DNA from: Rubripirellula tenax
Lineage (GTDB): Bacteria > Planctomycetota > Planctomycetia > Pirellulales > Pirellulaceae
DNA length: 64,000 nucleotides
Reading direction: 5' to 3'
Assembly: GCF_007860125.1 (NCBI RefSeq)
Contig: NZ_SJPW01000004.1
Coordinates: 528,372-592,371 of the forward strand
Below the pieces are notes generated by a model, which saw nothing but the letters and a program-made list of their open reading frames with translations, had not been told where the DNA came from and did no database searches. The position numbers and the translations under genes are program-made. This document shows, one piece after another, positions 1-7,478 of the stretch (positions within the stretch are counted from its first letter, which is position 1; each line of letters begins with the position of its first letter).

Positions 1-71
1 AGGCAACGTTCCATTTCTTGGTGACACATCGGGGTCGTCATGCTTTAAGCGAGTTAAAGCAATGGAGGTAC

Positions 72-1346
72 ATGAAGAAACAATCAAGTCCATTTGAAAG
101 GGTCACGGGCATGGGGCAACTGTCCATCGTGGAACACGCGTTGTGTCCCCTCGATTCACGTGCATCACTTCGCGAGAATCTTGTCCACGGTGCGAAGTAC
201 TCCTTCGTGAACAAGTCAGGGCAGCGAGGCTATGCCAAGGCCCGCGTTTTCTCACCTTTGGGATTGTCGGCCTCTGACGAGCTGTACCTTTGGGGTATGC
301 TCGCGCTGAGTCTTCTGCCCGCCGAACCTCACGCGGAACTCGTGGCGACGCCGCACTGGATTCTCAGGCAACTTGGAATCATCAACCAAGGAAGCAAGCG
401 TGGTGGTCGGCAGTACAAAACCTTCGGCGAAGCACTTCGTCGGTTGTCTGTGTTGAACTACATGAGCGACAACTTCTACGATCCGACGCGAGCCGAACAC
501 CGTCGGGTCAGCTTCAGCTTCTTCAGCTATAGCTTGCCGGAGGACCCACGATCTTCGCGGGCATGGCGAATCGCTTGGGACCCGATTTTCTTCGAGATGG
601 TAAAGTCCACAGCAGGTCATTTTCGTTTTGATCTCGCCGTCTATCGGGAATTGGACGCTGCCAGCCGACGACTGTTTCTTTTCGTCAGCAAAGTGCTTTC
701 GCACCGCCGCACGCGTCTGCGAGCGATCGCACTGGAACAGTTAGCAACTGATCTACTTGGGTTCAGCCCGACGTTGGCTCCTCGTGAGATGAAAGCGAAA
801 GTGCGTCGCTGCCTGAAACGGCTGATTGAACTACACGTTCTATCAGAAGCGGAAGTCTTCAAAACCAGTTGCGGAAATCAATTCGTTCGGCTTCAACGCG
901 GCTCCTACTTTCAAACGGCCAAGCATGCGAGCTACCGACCATCTTCCGCCGACTCCCCCACTCTCGAGACACTGCGTGAGATAGGCTTCGAGGACGGTCC
1001 AGCGATTCGACTGATTCAACGTTTCTCGCCTCGCCTGCTAAATGAATGGTGTGACATCACTCAAGCAGCGATTGAACGACACGGCATGTCGTTCTTTTAC
1101 AAAAGCCCGATGGCTTTTCTCGTCGACTCACTCGACAAGGCATCCAACGGCACACGAACTCCGCCCGACTGGTGGGTTGATCTGAAACGAAAGGAAGCGA
1201 AGCTGCATGAGATGACACCGCAGAGTTCCGAAGTATTCCAAAAGCTTCGAGCCGAAATCTTTCAGGACAACGTGACGTCCAAAATCAAGGACAGCTCCCC
1301 TACCGTTGTTTCCTCCGCCCGCGACATTCTGAGATCAGTTGGTTAA
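72..1346 (+). CDS. RepA-like plasmid replication initiator (RPA family)
   Basis: This 424-residue protein resembles replication initiator protein A (RPA, PF10134), which binds origin iterons and starts plasmid replication. Family features are the early VEHALCPLD segment, the A(K)ARVFSPLGLSASDELYLWG block near residue 65, and two winged-helix-like regions (about 85-200 and 205-290) typical of Rep proteins. An upstream in-frame start exists at 18, but the ATG at 72 is preferred because GGAGG lies at 64-68. The gene is followed directly by an AT-rich repeat tract, iterons and a DnaA box, which supports the role. The C-terminal 130 residues look variable. Family assignment is from recalled patterns; whether the replicon is active or a chromosomal relic cannot be seen. 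Confidence 0.75.
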   Translation: MKKQSSPFERVTGMGQLSIVEHALCPLDSRASLRENLVHGAKYSFVNKSGQRGYAKARVFSPLGLSASDELYLWGMLALSLLPAEPHAELVATPHWILRQLGIINQGSKRGGRQYKTFGEALRRLSVLNYMSDNFYDPTRAEHRRVSFSFFSYSLPEDPRSSRAWRIAWDPIFFEMVKSTAGHFRFDLAVYRELDAASRRLFLFVSKVLSHRRTRLRAIALEQLATDLLGFSPTLAPREMKAKVRRCLKRLIELHVLSEAEVFKTSCGNQFVRLQRGSYFQTAKHASYRPSSADSPTLETLREIGFEDGPAIRLIQRFSPRLLNEWCDITQAAIERHGMSFFYKSPMAFLVDSLDKASNGTRTPPDWWVDLKRKEAKLHEMTPQSSEVFQKLRAEIFQDNVTSKIKDSSPTVVSSARDILRSVG

Positions 1347-1488
1347 CTACAAAAGCAAGAACATTTGTTTTCAAGTACTTACTTTGTACAAGTACTTTGG
1401 GGCTCACCTCACCTTCGCCAAATCTCCAGGGTTTTCACAGTCGATCCGTGTGCTTACACGCAGTCGCCTTAAACAAATGGCCGAATTC

Positions 1489-1577
1489 TGTGACGCGAGC
1501 GACACGCTTTTCCGTCATTCTGCGACGCAAGCGACACGCATTTTCCCGTCTTTTGCGTGACGGTGCCGACACGTGTT
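1489..1577. repeat. Three imperfect iterons
   Basis: Direct repeats begin at 1489, 1521 and 1554. The first two match at nearly every position over about 27 bases (TGNGACGCNAGCGACACGC then TTTTCCNGT); the third keeps GACGGTGCCGACACG and GTTCC. Regular spacing on the same strand next to a Rep gene fits Rep-binding iterons. Confidence 0.6.
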
Positions 1578-1584
1578 CCTGAAG

Positions 1585-1593
1585 TTATCCACA
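1585..1593 (+). promoter_or_regulatory. DnaA box
   Basis: TTATCCACA is an exact match to the canonical DnaA-binding 9-mer. It sits 8 bases after the last iteron, where iteron plasmid origins commonly carry one. Confidence 0.6.
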
Positions 1594-1655
1594 GTTGCCG
1601 CCCCCGATAAATCGAGGAATTAGAATGGAGGCTTCTCAAATCCTGGATTGCACTC

Positions 1656-2483
1656 ATGGCTTATCTTGATACAACCGACTGGCAACTTCATCCCGAGTTG
1701 CGAGACGAACTACTTGGCGAAAAGTTTGGCGAGTTCTATATGTTGGAAGTCATGGAGAGGGCAATGGAACTGCTGCATCGACATCTGCGCACAGGCACGA
1801 TCTACGAGCACACGAAGCGTATCCTGGACGAGTATCCGCCGATTGAATTGACCGATCCCATTCATGGCTACGAGACGACTGATCTGACGGACTTATTCAA
1901 GCTTGGGAAGTTTCGCTACGATGGCGATGAAGGTCGGCTTTGTGTTTGCTCCATGACGCCTTATCAGTGCGAATTCGCCATTGGATCGGCCCGTTTGCAC
2001 GACAATAGCATCAACATGAACTGGCGTTACTTTCTAGAAGTAGCAAACACAAGTCCAAAAGTGTTTCCAAGCGACCCAGTCGGTCGGCAGCGTTTGGCCT
2101 GGGAAGTGGCGGGCATTGTGCTGCATGAAGTTGTACATAATCATGGTTTCTCGCACCCAGACTATTGGGACGTTATCGACGGCAGGGCGACGACGTTGCC
2201 GAATTTGATTGAGGCCAGGGAGTCCGAATTTGATCCGAAGTTTGAGTATTTCCGGACACTTCCCTGTGTTGCCGAGCAAGCTGTTTATCTAATCGCAAAA
2301 GATGACTTCGCAGGTACGCGCTATGATCCTTCTCGTAACCGACGCTGGCCTACACCCTGCGGCTGTCAGCTTCTGCGCCCGCCGAGAAAGGATGGTCCGC
2401 ATGGAGGAATGGCAATTGAAATACCCGAGCGAAACAGTCAGGAAAAGCTAGTTCGCGTTCGCCGCCAAGGAGATGGACTCTAA
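1656..2483 (+). CDS. Putative zinc metallopeptidase (metzincin motif)
   Basis: A 275-residue protein of unknown family with one clear motif: HEVVHNHGFSH at residues 157-167, an exact HExxHxxGxxH metzincin zinc site (three His ligands, Glu158 as general base). There is no signal peptide, so it probably acts in the cytoplasm. The N-terminal 150 residues are acidic with a Cys pair (LCVCSM, about 95-100). The C-terminal 60 residues are basic and may be disordered. It follows the origin directly, and its end overlaps the convergent DnaQ-fold gene by 36 bases. A short motif can arise by chance in a fold that is not a peptidase, but its placement in a hydrophobic helix (VAGIVLHEVVH) is right. Substrate unknown. 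Confidence 0.55.
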   Translation: MAYLDTTDWQLHPELRDELLGEKFGEFYMLEVMERAMELLHRHLRTGTIYEHTKRILDEYPPIELTDPIHGYETTDLTDLFKLGKFRYDGDEGRLCVCSMTPYQCEFAIGSARLHDNSINMNWRYFLEVANTSPKVFPSDPVGRQRLAWEVAGIVLHEVVHNHGFSHPDYWDVIDGRATTLPNLIEARESEFDPKFEYFRTLPCVAEQAVYLIAKDDFAGTRYDPSRNRRWPTPCGCQLLRPPRKDGPHGGMAIEIPERNSQEKLVRVRRQGDGL

Positions 2484-3116
2484 TTGACGAGCCGGAATCG
2501 CCGCAGAGCTTCTGGGCATCCAACGCTGCAAGGCCCGGTAGATCGCGAGATTCGCTTCAACCTTGGTCAGGAGGTCATGCTTAACCGTTTGGCGAATTTC
2601 TACGCCAAAGTAGTCTGCCAAAGTCGCGAGCCGGTAGTTTGATACTGGAGTCATCTGCACGTCTTCATAGAGCAACCAGGCCGCCCGCTGCATTATGCAG
2701 AGCGGACGAGGCGACGCGGGAAAGTACGCTCGATGACGTAAAAACCAATTGCGAAGGAATGCTAATTTCGCGGTTGCGTTGTGCGCAACCAACTGAGCGG
2801 TAGGGGAATTCTCTCTTACACCACCAAATGCATCAAGGGTTGAGTGTTGCTGTAAGAAGTTCTGCACGCAAACAAGGGCGTCTTGTTCAAGCAACTCGCA
2901 ATGTCGCCAAGTTCGGCGATCATAAGTTCCGCCGAAGAACGAACGCGGATCTGCGTCGCTTTGACGGAACCGGATCTTCGCTTCAAAGCGATCAATCTCC
3001 CGTAGGCTTTGGTCGACCGCAATGGCCGCGATCTGGATGATCGGACGGTCCGTCTCTTCGCCTGCTGCGACGAGATCGAAGAAGACTAACCGTTGATCGA
3101 CTCTTTTGGGATCCAT
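2448..3116 (-). CDS. DnaQ-like exonuclease-fold protein, probably inactive
   Basis: A 222-residue protein resembling DEDD 3'-5' exonucleases (DnaQ/epsilon). It starts VFFDLVAAGEET.RPIIQIAAIAVD, matching the first beta strands of the fold (FDxETTG...IxxIAA). It then has LVAHNATAKLAFL, matching HNAxFDxxFL, and SNYRLATLADYFGVE...HDLLTKVEANL, matching the LxxLcxxxgi...HxAxxDA region. The key acidic residues are changed: DxE becomes DLV, the HNAxFD Asp becomes Lys, and the HxxxxD Asp becomes Lys. A catalytic role is therefore unlikely; a structural or nucleic-acid-binding role, or decay, is more likely. It converges on and overlaps the metzincin-motif gene. Confidence 0.5.
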   Translation of the reverse strand: MDPKRVDQRLVFFDLVAAGEETDRPIIQIAAIAVDQSLREIDRFEAKIRFRQSDADPRSFFGGTYDRRTWRHCELLEQDALVCVQNFLQQHSTLDAFGGVRENSPTAQLVAHNATAKLAFLRNWFLRHRAYFPASPRPLCIMQRAAWLLYEDVQMTPVSNYRLATLADYFGVEIRQTVKHDLLTKVEANLAIYRALQRWMPRSSAAIPARQLESISLAANAN

Positions 3117-3389
3117 GTAACGCAGGTATCATCTTCCGATGCGTTTGTCCATGAACTGCGAATCGTACAAGTCGAATGAAGTTTGAAATCGCTTCAGCTA
3201 GGAGCAAATCTGCTGCTGACAAGTTTATCCTTGCCTAACTTTGGCGTTGCGCTATTGAAAACTCAGAGGCTGGGCACGGATTCCCGGCTTCGGCTGTCGT
3301 TTACGTTGAACGTGCTGCTGCAAGCGTGTCGCAAATTCGATTCGCAAGTGGTGGCGAGCATGACAAACTTCGATAGCCAATCGCACCTG

Positions 3390-4500
3390 GTAAACCTTGG
3401 CTTACCACCAAGGCTAAGGGCGCGGGGTTAACCTCCCGTGAAGCGATTGGCCCGTAGAGCTGGATGCATCGAGAGGTGCTTGTCCAGTTCGACGGAGGCT
3501 TCGTTGAGTAATCCGGTTACGTTTCACTGGCCTCGTATGCCAGAGATTTCTGAACCGAGTAATCCAACGATTCGATCCGATGAGATTGATCCCGCTGGGG
3601 ACTGTATTCCAGATCGGGGGCGATGCGGAAAAACCTCGCCGCGTTCTTGTCGAACGCGGGTTTGAGGCCGTCAATCTCCAAAGCAGGTGAGGTTTAATCA
3701 TGAGAATGATGAGTAATCCTGCACACGGGGTTCGGGGTCATCGACTTCGTTCAACGTGTCCGACGTGGGGAGCTTCGAGCCTGGCGACAGGCCGAACCGA
3801 GCGTGACTTGACTCGGGGACTGCTGGCAAATCCAGCGGCTGTGAATAGCTCAACTATGAAAGGCCCGCGAGGGCTTGTCGGTGAACTTTGCGAAAGACGC
3901 TGCCGAGCAGCGAAAGACCTTGGTCGATGGGTAAGGGGATGCTTCCATGTTCGGTCCCCAGAAATGCGAGACGGTTCAATTGAACTTGATTCGCTAAACG
4001 ATGCTGGCTTTGACGAGCCATGCATACGGCCAACGTTCCTCCCGCTAAAACGGGATAGCGACGTGATTCGCAAGGTGAAGGAATTGACTAACGCAGGAAG
4101 TTCAGCGGCAGCCGGTGTGGTTACCGGTGCCCGGAGCGAGTGTAGACTCGCGAGTCATCCGGGTGTTTCAAACGCCGTTGAATGGGAGTGTGGTCCAAGT
4201 AGAGAGTCGAACGAGAATCGGGCGGAAGCTCGATTTTTTGTTTGGGCGATGTATCCGGCAAGGCAGTCGGGACTCGTTGCTGTCGTAACAGGTGGTGCTG
4301 ACGGCGATAGCACGACGAAAGGACTGACGGGCAGTATGTAGCTGTCGAAGTTTTGTGTTGTTGACTGGAGTTTTCGGTCAACGGTCCCTGAAGAGGCGCG
4401 AGCGGCCTAAGAAGACTTGTGCTGACGCACGAGCCTTCTGAGGCAGCGGATCGACGGCGGACAAGCGGAGTGCGTCTGCACTCAACTTGTCAGCCGACCG
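3390..4500 (+). ncRNA. Candidate large structured RNA (about 1.1 kb)
   Basis: No convincing gene lies here; the long open frames read like translated RNA (Arg/Ser/Gly-rich, no family pattern). Many perfect local hairpins occur: 3395-3413, 3639-3659 (8 bp), 3779-3792 (GCGA tetraloop), 3822-3836, 3861-3876 (GCGA tetraloop), 3898-3912 (6 bp), 4041-4054, 4112-4127, a two-part stem 4130-4163 (6 bp outer, 6 bp inner), 4216-4235 (8 bp, GGAA tetraloop) and 4460-4491 (GACAAG/CTTGTC enclosing GAGTGC/GCACTC). GNRA loops on the plus strand fit plus-strand transcription. It lies just upstream of the conserved basic protein. It could be a group II intron-like RNA without a reverse transcriptase, or a giant noncoding RNA of the HEARO/GOLLD/ROOL kind. 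I see no diagnostic domain V. Exact ends are not defined. Confidence 0.5.
4216..4239 (+). terminator. Hairpin with GGAA tetraloop and T run
   Basis: AATCGGGC and GCTCGATT form an 8-bp stem with one G-U pair around GGAA, followed directly by Ts (TTTTTT from 4234). It looks like a rho-independent terminator but may be an internal element of the structured RNA. Confidence 0.4.
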
Positions 4501-4525
4501 GTTTTCTTTGGTGACGGGCAGTATG
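4325..4525 (+). repeat. 14-base direct repeat pair
   Basis: TGACGGGCAGTATG occurs at 4325-4338 and again at 4512-4525, near the 3' part and just past the last strong hairpin of the candidate RNA. It may mark element boundaries or paired RNA motifs. Confidence 0.4.
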
Positions 4526-4719
4526 AATTAGCGTGGGCCAATTCAAGAATATGGCACCGCGCATTTTCGATTGCTCGTTTAAGGCATCGATTGTGTCGGC
4601 TTTGATGCACTTGGTGAAAGAGACCGATGGTTTTGCCTTTTCGGTTAACGGCTTTTTGGAAGGACTGTGCCACAAACAATCCTTCCCATTTGGTCTTTCT
4701 CACTTCGGCATGGAGGCAC

Positions 4720-5400
4720 ATGAAATATCGCGTCGAAACGACATCCATTCAGGGGTTCATTCAGCAAATCGCCTGCTCCTACCTTCGCCACGGCTATTGG
4801 TTTTACGTTCGTGGATCTATTCCACCAGACAAAGATCCATTCGTCATCGATGAGAAACTGCTTTCCAAGTACAAGATCGCCGTAAGCGAATCAACGAGGG
4901 CACGACGCAAAAAAGGTGGGCGAGCCAACTTGCAACTCATTCGCCATCAAAACGTATTTGTAATCATGGCTACTAAAGGCATTCATCCGTTTTTTGAACT
5001 CGAGTCCAAGACGATTCGAGACATTCGGCACACGCCGCTGCAATACGCCGGTTACAGCGTCAGCTACAAGCCAGGTGGACGAAAGAAAGACGGAAGCCGT
5101 GATGACAAATGGCATGCACATGTGGCCCTGACACGGAGTTTCTATCTAGACCTAAAGGCGACATTCACAGAGCGAGCCAAGGTGGACTCGGCCGAAAGGC
5201 TTGCGTTAGCGTTTTACGAATTGTCAGTTGCTCCGTACGCTCCGATCCGACGACAATTGCTCACAATCCATCGCGAGGTAAATAGAATCCGAAAGATTGC
5301 TGGTCGGACGCAAATTCCGACGGACGTACTTCCGCTCCGACGAAAGGTCGTTCGGCCTTTCGAGAGACCCATTTATCGCCAGACGTCAAAAATACGATGA
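4720..5400 (+). CDS. Conserved basic protein of unknown function
   Basis: A 226-residue basic protein. The ATG at 4720 is chosen because GGAGG lies at 4712-4716; the same GGAGGYACATGAA start context is used by the RepA-like gene at 72. It reads as a compact fold: SIQGFIQQIACSYLRHGYWFYVRG (about 10-32), IPPDKDP, STRARRKKGGRANLQLIRH (about 60-78), FVIMATKGIHPFFE (about 81-95), and a C-terminal region with APIRRQLLTIHREVNRIRK and PLRRKVVRPFERP. I associate this pattern with uncharacterised planctomycete proteins but cannot verify it. The many Arg/Lys clusters suggest nucleic-acid binding. Its position just after the structured RNA suggests they form one unit. It is not a reverse transcriptase, HNH or IscB-type protein as far as can be read. 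Confidence 0.6.
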   Translation: MKYRVETTSIQGFIQQIACSYLRHGYWFYVRGSIPPDKDPFVIDEKLLSKYKIAVSESTRARRKKGGRANLQLIRHQNVFVIMATKGIHPFFELESKTIRDIRHTPLQYAGYSVSYKPGGRKKDGSRDDKWHAHVALTRSFYLDLKATFTERAKVDSAERLALAFYELSVAPYAPIRRQLLTIHREVNRIRKIAGRTQIPTDVLPLRRKVVRPFERPIYRQTSKIR

Positions 5401-5516
5401 ACCCGCCGATGTTCGTTTTGTTCTATGCATCAGCGATCTCTCTCGTCGCGAATTACCCGAACGAAACTCTGGCGATCGCCTGTGTGCTAACGCTATGGCG
5501 AATGAGCCGAAGCTGA
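5397..5516 (+). CDS. Small hydrophobic protein, coupled
   Basis: A 39-residue ORF whose ATG overlaps the stop of the preceding gene (ATGA at 5397-5400), suggesting translational coupling. It is mostly hydrophobic, with one possible membrane helix (MFVLFYASAISLVA, then LAIACVLTLW). No family is recognised. The coupling is the main support; it may be a chance frame. Confidence 0.35.
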   Translation: MNPPMFVLFYASAISLVANYPNETLAIACVLTLWRMSRS

Positions 5517-5555
5517 ACCGCTCCGAACGCGGATATCAATACGTTGGAGAAGGAA

Positions 5556-5717
5556 ATGAAGGCCTGGATTGCCGGATTGCCTGCACGCTTTGATAGCAAA
5601 CGTCTCGCGTTGCACGCTATTCGCCCTAGACTTCGCATCTTCTCCTGCGAGCCAGGATTGGGCAGGTGCGGACAGGTCATTAGGGATTGTTTTCCGATCT
5701 CGTTGCGCTATTCTTGA
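5556..5717 (+). CDS. Small cysteine-containing ORF, doubtful
   Basis: A 53-residue frame starting at ATG 5556 after GGAGAAGGAA, a good ribosome-binding sequence. It begins MKAWIAGLPARFDSKR and contains three Cys. No homology pattern is recognised. It fills the otherwise empty 370-base gap before the next gene. Confidence 0.25.
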   Translation: MKAWIAGLPARFDSKRLALHAIRPRLRIFSCEPGLGRCGQVIRDCFPISLRYS

Positions 5718-5773
5718 TCTCCAAGGCGTGGAGTCAGCAATGTGGCTGATTAACTGTAGCGAACGGAGACACT

Positions 5774-6748
5774 GTGGTAGTACTACGGAAACATTGGAGC
5801 AGCATACGCAATGTCGCGATTTTGCTCATCATGTTCGCAGGAGGCTTGGTCCTCGCCGGGCCAAGTGGTCAGTCGCATTCTTCCGTGGCTGCGGGTCTGT
5901 TTGATCAAATCCCTACAACTACGGTCGCTTTCGGACCACTGCAGGTTCCTGTTTCACCTAAGAGCGGGTCTTTCTGTGGACTTTGCGTTTTGGCACTGTT
6001 GTTGCACGCTGGAACGATCAAATCGTTTTTCGCGAAGAAGGCTAACGAACCATCAACTCGCAACACCTCATCGGCTCAGATGTCAGACAACGAACTATCG
6101 GCAGATGCAACGGCAACGTTGGCAAACGACGTGCAGGTAAACACATTCGTGAGCTTGCCTGATTTGAACGCTTCTGCGACCTCAACGAGCAGTCGCGATG
6201 CCGAGTACTATTCGGCAGGCGTTCAGATTGGCAGCCGCTACAGTTTCAGCGTTGTTATCAGGCAGAACGTTAGCAAGTTCTCTTCCGAAGCGAAGGGGAT
6301 CCTGGCGTCGCTTGCGGAAGAGCAACATGCGGCGCGATATCGGAAGAGCAAGCTTGCTGCTCTTTCGGACTTTTGCGAATCACTTTTAGCAGGAATTGAG
6401 GAACCTTGGTTCCAGCAGGCATGTCAGACGTATCAAGACTGCTTTCAAGAGAAGCTCGATGTTTTCACCGAGGCGCATGGCAAGATTGAGCATGAGCGTC
6501 AGAGACTGCGATGTGCCGCTGCGGATTATGAAGAATCGACGAAGGCAGCGTCGCTAGACGCTCAACAAACCAAGGACTTCGAGTCGCGATTCCAAGAGGT
6601 TTACGACCGAGTGATTGAAGCTCTGGAGGAGTTTGTCGATAGACTGCGTTCCTTGAACGCACGATGTGCCGCCGAGAATTCACTGGAAGCTGCTGCAAAG
6701 GGGCTGGTGGATTGTCGGGATCGAATTGAGAATAGGATGGATTCATGA
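5774..6748 (+). CDS. Membrane-anchored coiled-coil protein, unknown
   Basis: A 324-residue protein starting at GTG 5774, with GGAG five bases upstream. Residues about 14-31 (VAILLIMFAGGLVLAG) form a membrane helix or signal anchor; a second hydrophobic stretch lies at about 68-82. A Ser/Thr-rich linker (about 90-145) follows, and the C-terminal 150 residues are helical and charged, probably coiled coil. Several Cys are spread through the helical part. No family is recognised. Its stop overlaps the start of the next gene (ATGA), so the two probably work together. Confidence 0.5.
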   Translation: MVVLRKHWSSIRNVAILLIMFAGGLVLAGPSGQSHSSVAAGLFDQIPTTTVAFGPLQVPVSPKSGSFCGLCVLALLLHAGTIKSFFAKKANEPSTRNTSSAQMSDNELSADATATLANDVQVNTFVSLPDLNASATSTSSRDAEYYSAGVQIGSRYSFSVVIRQNVSKFSSEAKGILASLAEEQHAARYRKSKLAALSDFCESLLAGIEEPWFQQACQTYQDCFQEKLDVFTEAHGKIEHERQRLRCAAADYEESTKAASLDAQQTKDFESRFQEVYDRVIEALEEFVDRLRSLNARCAAENSLEAAAKGLVDCRDRIENRMDS

Positions 6749-7203
6749 CGGTTCAAGATCAACATTCGCCCGAACAATTGCTGGAGTCCGCGCAAGCGGG
6801 CTTCCCCGGATCAATTCTTTCCGATCTCGTTGAATTGTCCGACGCACTCATTGCAAGGCTACGGCATCAAGAAGAAGCAATCCAATGGCCAATCTTTGAA
6901 GTTGTCTGCCAAGCGCAGAACAACGCTGTTGTCCATGCGGGCCGGACTGCTTCGGTAGCGCGTCTGATGCGTTTGATGAAGTCTCTGGAAGGATTCGAGT
7001 CACTATTGGCTTACGCGATTGACAAGCATCCAGCTGGCCCCGACTTGGATCAGACTCTGCACGAATACATCGGCCATACTGAAAAACGGAAAGCTGTTGT
7101 GTCCGAGATGATTCGTGAAGCAGAGTCGATGACATCATCGGATCTCGAACCGATGTTTGTGTATGGGCCAGAAGGCTCGGATTCAACACGACGAGCAAGG
7201 TAG
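6745..7203 (+). CDS. Helical hypothetical protein, coupled to upstream gene
   Basis: A 152-residue acidic, largely helical protein with no signal peptide, overlapping the upstream membrane protein by four bases (ATGA at 6745). It has no recognisable motif. Coupling suggests a cytoplasmic partner of the anchored coiled-coil protein. No terminator is visible after it. Confidence 0.5.
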   Translation: MTVQDQHSPEQLLESAQAGFPGSILSDLVELSDALIARLRHQEEAIQWPIFEVVCQAQNNAVVHAGRTASVARLMRLMKSLEGFESLLAYAIDKHPAGPDLDQTLHEYIGHTEKRKAVVSEMIREAESMTSSDLEPMFVYGPEGSDSTRRAR

Positions 7204-7340
7204 CGAGGGGCGAGCCGGCTGATCTCTCGAAACCGGTGCCGGTTGTGTGTGTCGTTGATGATCGAAAGGTCGCTCAGCCGTTTGATGATTGCCCGAACGC
7301 TCACTTTGAATTGGCTTTTCGTCATCCAAGGTGCTGACAT
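7180..7340 (-). pseudogene. Possible ImmA/IrrE C-terminal fragment
   Basis: Read on the minus strand, about 50 residues (FKVSVRAIIKRLSDLSII, then R..REISR and RRVESEPSGP) resemble the C-terminal winged segment of ImmA/IrrE-type proteins (FxVSxxAxxxRxxDLxII...EP). The HExxH catalytic part is missing, so it would be a relic. The match is short and from memory. Confidence 0.25.
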
Positions 7341-7478
7341 CTACTCCGAGGCATCGTCATCATCCCAAGGTGGGTCCGTTTTTCGGATTCATAGGGAGAT
7401 ATGTGTGTCGACATCCAGTCCCCGCGATCAATTCGACAACAACGAAGTTCCGTGCGTTAGACCAGATTGTAGTCGACA

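Larger units (their letters stand above)
1347..1655. other. Candidate iteron-type replication origin
   Basis: No gene lies here. The segment starts AT-rich and carries CAAGTACTT twice (1372-1380 and 1389-1397). Three imperfect copies of TGYGACGCRAGCGACACG followed by TTTTCC-like sequence start at 1489, 1521 and 1554, a spacing of 32-33 bases or about three helical turns; the third copy is the most diverged. They are followed by TTATCCACA at 1585-1593, a perfect match to the E. coli DnaA box consensus. Rep gene, AT-rich stretch, iterons and DnaA box together are the usual layout of an iteron plasmid origin. Function is inferred. Confidence 0.65.

Noticed and set aside
3700-4341. Long open frame of 213 codons in the structured region
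   Set aside because: Composition is Arg/Ser/Gly-rich with no family pattern, and it overlaps many perfect RNA hairpins including a T-tailed one; better explained as translated RNA.
3390-4500. Classical group II intron
   Set aside because: No reverse transcriptase and no recognisable domain V were found by eye; kept only as one possibility for the ncRNA.
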